Shown here in pieces: positions 25,250 to 29,411 of a stretch of DNA of 29,411 bases. Origin of the DNA: Prorocentrum cordatum (lineage: Eukaryota; Sar; Dinophyceae; Prorocentrales; Prorocentraceae); the NCBI GenBank assembly GCA_963575745.1, contig CAUYUJ010009419.1, positions 5,001 through 34,411 of the forward strand. The letters are read 5' to 3'. A model generated the notes under the pieces. It did not search any database, was not told the origin of the DNA, and was given only the letters and a program-made list of their open reading frames with translations. Each line of letters starts with the position of its first letter. Position 1 is the stretch's first letter. Position numbers and translations under genes: made by a program.

Positions 25250-25609
25250 TCCGGAGGACGGCGACCCGCCGGAGAGGGTCCCACACCACCTACGGCTACG
25301 GCTTCGGCAAAGTCTCTGGAGTCTGGTCATGAGCAGCATGTTCAAGCTCGGCGGACCGCATGGGGACTGACTCCTGTCGAAGAGCTCCTCTTGGGGGAGA
25401 CGGTTTCAACGGTGGCTCTCATCGACGCGCTTGAGGGCGCCATTCATGCGACATCCGTGGACAATGCGACCCTGGGCGCGATCTGGGTGATGGCGAATAA
25501 CCTCGCGGGTCGCCTCAACCAGGTGGCCGTCGCAGACAGGCCGGCAGTGTGGCAGCAGTTGGCGCAAGATTTTCGACAGCAGCTGCAAACAGCCGGCTCC
25601 AAGCCCTAA
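25250..25609 (+). CDS. Possible C-terminal part of an unknown protein
   Basis: Downstream of the CTC tract a plus frame stays open to a TAA at 25607-25609 with balanced composition and predicted helices: GLTPVEELLLGETVSTVALI, DALEGAIHATSVDNATLGAI, AVWQQLAQDFRQQLQ. Its N-terminal extension (24955-25250) is arginine/proline-rich and doubtful. A minus frame (25642-25406) is also open, and on the minus strand 25201-24950 reads as leucine/alanine-rich sequence. I do not recognise any of them. It may be an exon or a remnant. Confidence 0.3.
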   Translation, partial: SGGRRPAGEGPTPPTATASAKSLESGHEQHVQARRTAWGLTPVEELLLGETVSTVALIDALEGAIHATSVDNATLGAIWVMANNLAGRLNQVAVADRPAVWQQLAQDFRQQLQTAGSKP

Positions 25610-25629
25610 GCGGGCGGCCGTGGGGGGCT

Positions 25630-25885
25630 TCAGCGTCGCCACGGTTGGACTCGGCTTGAAAAGCCTGGGGCTCTGTCCCGCGGCCTGGACTGGCCGTGCA
25701 GCAGAGCCGTGGTGCCCCTGGGCGGCTCGCCAGCCCGTTGTTTTGTGTTGTGTTTTTCGGCTGGGTGCCGCAGTGTTGCCACGGTCGGGCTCGGCTGGGA
25801 AAGCTGGGGTGCTGCCCTTGGGCCCAGTCGGGCCTGGGGGCAGGGCCGTGGTACCCCTGTGTAGCGCGCTGGCCCAGGGCCCGGC
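25630..25885. repeat. Direct duplication of a 110-bp segment, about 138 bp apart
   Basis: CGTCGCCACGGTTGGACTCGG, GAAAAGCCTGGGGCTCTG and GCCGTGGTGCCCCTG in copy 1 (25632-25735) correspond to TGTTGCCACGGTCGGGCTCG, GGAAAGCTGGGGTGCTG and GCCGTGGTACCCCTG in copy 2 (25770-25880). Confidence 0.6.
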
Positions 25886-25935
25886 CCTGGCCTCTAGGGG
25901 CCGGGTGCTCTCCTGAGCCTACGCGGAGCGTAGGC
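25874..25935. repeat. Two tight hairpins with 3-nt loops
   Basis: CCAGGGC-CCG-GCCCTGG (25874-25890) and GCCTACGC-GGA-GCGTAGGC (25917-25935) are both perfect stems. Confidence 0.8.
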
Positions 25936-25994
25936 CGCCCTGTGAGACGAAGCCCGGCATAGACCTGGCATTCATGCCTTCAGCTTCAGCTTCA

Positions 25995-26159
25995 GTTTCC
26001 TCCTCCTCCTACTCCAGCTACTCCGGCTACTCCTCCTTCTCCTCCTCCTCCTCCTCCTCCTCCTCCTCCTCCTCCTCCTGCGAATCATCATCGACATCAT
26101 CATCCTCGTCAGCAACATCGTCATCAGCATCAGCATCAGCATCAGCATCAGCATCAGCG

Positions 26160-26228
<69 letters not shown>

Positions 26229-27100
26229 CCACCATCATCATCACCATCATCATGATCACCATCATCATCATCAGCAGCATCAGCATCATCAGCATCATCC
26301 TCACCATCAGCATCATGGCCATCATCATCAGCACCATAATCACCATAAGCATCATCAGCATCACCAGCTTCGTCAGCATCATCATGACCATCATCATCAG
26401 CACCATAATCATCATCAGCATCATCAGCATCACCAGCATCGTCAGCATCATCAGCAGCAGCATCATCAGCAACATCATCATCATCATCAGCAGCATCAGC
26501 AGCATCATCATCAGCATCAGCATCAGCATCATCCTCATCCTCCTCATCATACTCCTCGTCATCATCACCAGCAACGTCAGCATCAGCATCATCAGCAATG
26601 TCATCATCATCAGCATCATCAGCATCGTCATCATCAGCATCATCAGCATCAGTATCAGCATCAGCATCATCATCATCCTCCTACTCCTCCTCCACCTCCT
26701 CCTCCTCATCATCACCACCATCATCACACCTCTATTCCCGCCTCCTCAATCTTCACTCCTCCCTCATCCTCCCGCCTCCCTCTTCATCATCCTCCTATTC
26801 CTCCCCCCTCCTCCTCCTCCTCCCCTCCTCCTCCTCCTCCTCTTCTCTCTCCCCTCCTCCTCCTCCTCCTTCCATCCTCTCCTCCTCCTCCCTCCTCCTC
26901 TTTCTCCTCCTGTCCCTCCACCCTCAAACTCCTCCTCCTCCTCCTTTTCCTCCTCCTCCTCCTCCTCCCCCTCTCCTCCGGCTTCCGCCTCCTCCTTTTC
27001 CTCCTCCTCCTCCTCCTCCTCCTCCTCCTCGTCCTCTCCTCATAATCTTCCCTTCTCTCCCTTCTCCTGCTCCTCTCCTCCTCCTCGTCCCTCGTCCCTC
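25995..27100. repeat. CTC, CAT/CAG and CTC tracts, copy B of the segment at 23.8-24.9 kb
   Basis: CTC tract 26000-26080, CAT/CAG array 26085-26690, the shared 55-bp spacer at 26728-26785, then a CTC tract to about 27090. The order matches copy A (23780-24940), so this is a segmental duplication or repeated growth from the same seed. Confidence 0.85.
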
Positions 27101-27209
27101 CTCGGCTCCTTCCCGCTCACCCGCACGCGCGCGACGGTGAGGATCGACGTAGGGGGTGGCTCAGGGCCGAAGCTCGAGACTGATCAACAGGTGTTCGCCC
27201 ACTTGGGGG

Positions 27210-27430
27210 GGGGAGGAGGAGTGAGGAGGAGGAGGAGGAGGGGAGAGGAGGAGGAGGAGGAGGCGGAGGAGGAGGAGGAGAGAGGAGGAGGAGAGGAGGA
27301 GGAAGGACAGGGGAGGAGTAGATGAGAGAGGAGGAGGAGAGAGGAGGAAAGAGTGGAGGAGGACGACAACGCGCAGGAAGAGGAGGAGGAGGAGGAGGAG
27401 GAGGAGGAGGAGGAGGAGAGGGAGGAGCAG
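27210..27430 (+). repeat. Purine tract (GGA triplets)
   Basis: GAGGAGGAG run with a few breaks, inverted with respect to the CTC tracts to its left. Confidence 0.9.
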
Positions 27431-27597
27431 CAGGAGCAGTTGTGGGGGCATCTGGGGGGCCTCTGCTAGCCTGTTTGAGGGGGGGGCTCTTGAGAGCTGA
27501 AGCTCGTGTCAGTCTCTCGGTCCGTGCCAAAATAGTGCAGGTGGAAAGGGATGCAGCTTTGGTCCGCAGGCGTCTCCTCCGCTCTACGCTGGAGGCC

Positions 27598-28051
27598 ATG
27601 GGTGCTGTTCCGCCCAGGCCTCGTCCCTCGAGTTCAAGGCAGGCGCGGCCCCCTCCCCCTCCCGCTCCCCGTGTGGTTTCGGTTTTTGAGACTGCGCATG
27701 TGATCGACGAGTCCTCGGGGCGATGCGTGCGATGTTTTAGCTGTTCGTCTGCCGACGCTGCCACACTGTGGCGTCGGAGCCAGTGCCACCCCTTCGTCTC
27801 TGTCGATTCTGTCTTTTTTAGGCTGCCGAGGGATCAACAGTTGCATATAGGGGGGGGCGGGGGGCGGGTCCACGAATCCCACGAAATGGCTTATCATATT
27901 TCTTTGAAGTGTTGGATCTGCAAGAGGTGTGGCTCATTCGCCAGTCAACAGTTGAGGCCTGCGTTAGCCAAGCCGTGTGACCAGCCTTTGACCGACACCC
28001 GCCGGTTATATAGTCAGAGATTGTATGATGGGCTTTGGCCCAAAGATCAGG
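27598..28051 (+). CDS. Exon with two Cys/His zinc-binding modules, unknown protein
   Basis: Reading from the ATG at 27598 the frame gives a proline-rich start, then HVIDESSGRCVRCFSC with a later C (ADAATLWRRSQCHPF). After a glycine-rich linker comes HEMAYHISLKCWICKRCGSF, then a C about 15 residues on (ALAKPCDQPL) and a basic TRRLYSQRLYDGLWPKD tail. The second module has the H-x(n)-CxxCG-x(n)-C pattern that I associate with a zinc-binding repeat common in dinoflagellate proteins, some retroelement-linked; that recollection is unchecked. Exon end is set by a GTAAGC donor at 28052. The frame is also open upstream to the GGA tract, so the real start is unknown. No enzyme domain is visible. Confidence 0.45.
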
Positions 28052-28253
28052 GTAAGCCCTCGAGCGAAGTCCTCGAAATTCGGGTGTCTGGCTTGTTGTC
28101 GTCTATCACTTCTTCGCACCGCGATGGGGCCGATTCCGATTCCGAATCCTTTCACCCTTTCCCCCTTCGACGCCAATCCCTCCTCTCATTCCCTCTCTCC
28201 TCCCTCCCTCCCTTTTTTTTTCCTCTCTCTCTCTCTCTCTCTCTTCCTTCAAG
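28052..28253 (+). other. Predicted spliceosomal intron (GT-AG, 202 bp)
   Basis: The donor GATCAGG|GTAAGC follows the zinc-module exon. The acceptor is a near-perfect pyrimidine tract (CCTTTTTTTT, CTCTCTCTCTCTCTC) ending CTTCAAG followed by G, the base often found after AG in dinoflagellate acceptors. Removing it joins the zinc-module exon to a Lys/Arg-rich frame (GGAKEKRRERGASGT and onward) that continues to the GAT repeat near 28490. Signals are seen; splicing is inference. Confidence 0.45.
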
Positions 28254-28489
28254 GAGGAGCGAAGGAAAAAAGGAGGGAACGAGGAGCGAGTGGGACCAAA
28301 CGGAAAGAAGGAGAGAGGGAGGGGGGATGGGGAAGAAAAAGGACAAGGAAGCGAAGGAAGAAGAGGAGTATGGACAAGGGCCGCAGCCTTGGTAGAGACA
28401 CAGGTCCGCAGCTCGAAGCTCGCCGACCAGTACTGAGAGGGGTGGCGAGAGGAGGGCGGACGGGAGGACACATTGAGAAAGGAGGAGGG

Positions 28490-28490
28490 G

Positions 28491-28562
<72 letters not shown>

Positions 28563-28710
28563 CGATGATGCTGCTGCTGATGATGTGATGATGATGATGA
28601 TGATGACGATGATGATGATGAGATGATGATGTATGTGATGATTATGATGATGATGATGAGGATGATGATGGATGGATGATGCATCATGATGATGATGACG
28701 ATGATGAGGA
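28490..28710 (+). repeat. GAT trinucleotide tract
   Basis: A pure GAT run to about 28562, then imperfect GAT/GAC units. Met runs in the plus frame are artefacts. Confidence 0.95.
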
Positions 28711-28714
28711 GGGG

Positions 28715-29240
28715 GACGAAAGAAGGTATGGAATGGAGGCGGAGGAGGGAGGAGGATGACGATGGGAGAGAGGATGGAGACGGATGGGAGAGACTAGGCA
28801 CCGATAGCCTGCTTTATTTGGGGGTGGGTGGGAGGCACACTGCCGCGAGAGCGAGCTTCCCCTCCCGTGTCATCATCCACATGTCCATCCGAGGTGCTCC
28901 TGCACGACAGCTCAAGGATGATGTCGCTGCGCTCGGTACTAGTGACAGCCTCCCCGCGGGAGGTGCCCCCTCCGCTCCTCTTCTCATGGGGGGGGTAGGG
29001 GGGTAGGGGGGGGCGGAGCGCCATCTATTCTCCACGCCATCGACGCGTGGTCGAATTCCTCCAGTTCGGTGTTGCGTCCGGTGTGGGCTGCATGGGACTC
29101 AGCAGATTCGTTCCCTGGCTGCTGTCTGTGGCCCCTCTAAAGCCACGTGCATCAACAGGATTTGCCGATGGCCACGGTCCAAACAGCATGTGGGCACCTA
29201 GTCCGGCTGCCCTGACATTGTTCAAGGATCCGATACGCTT
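28715..29240. other. No gene recognised
   Basis: Ordinary-composition sequence with G-rich runs near 28988-29015. Short frames are open on both strands (29047-29340 plus; 29225-29025 minus) without recognisable motifs. Confidence 0.35.
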
Positions 29241-29411
29241 CCTCTCTCCTCTTCTTCCTCGCTCCCCCTCCCCCTCCCCCTCCCCCTCAAACTCATCCTG
29301 CTCCTCCGCCAGGTCCTCCCCCTCCTCCTCCTCATCCTGATCTCCCCCTCGTCCAACTCCTCCTCCTCCGCCTCTTCCTCCTCCTCCTCCTCCTCCTCCT
29401 CCTGCTACGAC
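29240..29411. repeat. Pyrimidine tract (CTC/CCCCCT), continues beyond the window
   Basis: CCCCCTCCCC repeats followed by CTCCTCCTC, similar to the other pyrimidine tracts in the window. Confidence 0.9.

Noticed and set aside
24302-25609. 435-residue plus frame starting with Ile/Ser and Pro/Leu runs
   Set aside because: Most of it is CAT and CTC simple sequence; only the last 120 codons have ordinary composition, and only those were annotated.
25972-26727. 251-residue methionine-rich minus frame
   Set aside because: It is the CAT/CAG array read on the other strand.

Overview
The window looks like dinoflagellate nuclear DNA (inference, fairly confident). The left third carries a copia-type retrotransposon whose integrase and reverse transcriptase resemble the forms that are abundant in dinoflagellate genomes. 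Most of the rest is short tandem repeats, triplet tracts and palindromes, with very little recognisable coding sequence. The species cannot be named from the sequence.

Positions 1-9719 hold one decayed Ty1/copia-like element on the minus strand, so its 5' end is at the right and its 3' end lies beyond base 1. Read 5' to 3' it carries: a Tpt1/KptA-like RNA 2'-phosphotransferase domain; a proline-rich linker with a damaged RING-H2 finger; a spacer; a retropepsin-like protease; an unrecognised domain; a remnant resembling a C5-cytosine methyltransferase; a Cys/His cluster; an integrase with its zinc finger; and the start of a copia reverse transcriptase. About seven frameshifts and about eight stop codons interrupt it, most of the stops in the frame of their neighbours. 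Eight copies of a 14-nt hairpin lie between 5385 and 9467. In the sense RNA each has a 5-bp stem capped by a GNRA tetraloop (GAAA or GCAA). The stem occurs in two compensatory versions, and every copy lies in a linker between domains. This is the most interesting signal in the window.

Positions 9720-17400 are repeats: a 90-bp tandem repeat, a 180-200-bp element with terminal inverted repeats (second copy near 23.4 kb), purine and pyrimidine triplet tracts, alternating inverted repeats, a 73-bp tandem array, a degenerate 12-bp satellite broken by three copies of a conserved module, a 5-bp satellite and a CTA/CTG tract. A fragment of a Upf1-like SF1 helicase (motif VI region) survives at 13.2-13.3 kb.

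Positions 17400-22700 contain one possible small membrane protein, two opposed arrays of a CCAAGAGG-type repeat, a 289-bp tandem duplication, a perfect 17-bp hairpin and a 24-bp perfect palindrome. Positions 22700-29411 are dominated by GGA/CTC and CAT/CAG tracts, partly as a segmental duplication. They include two possible gene fragments: the end of an unknown protein at 25.2-25.6 kb, and a CxxC zinc-binding exon at 27.6-28.05 kb followed by a plausible GT-AG intron. No rRNA, tRNA, spliced-leader or CRISPR sequence was recognised.
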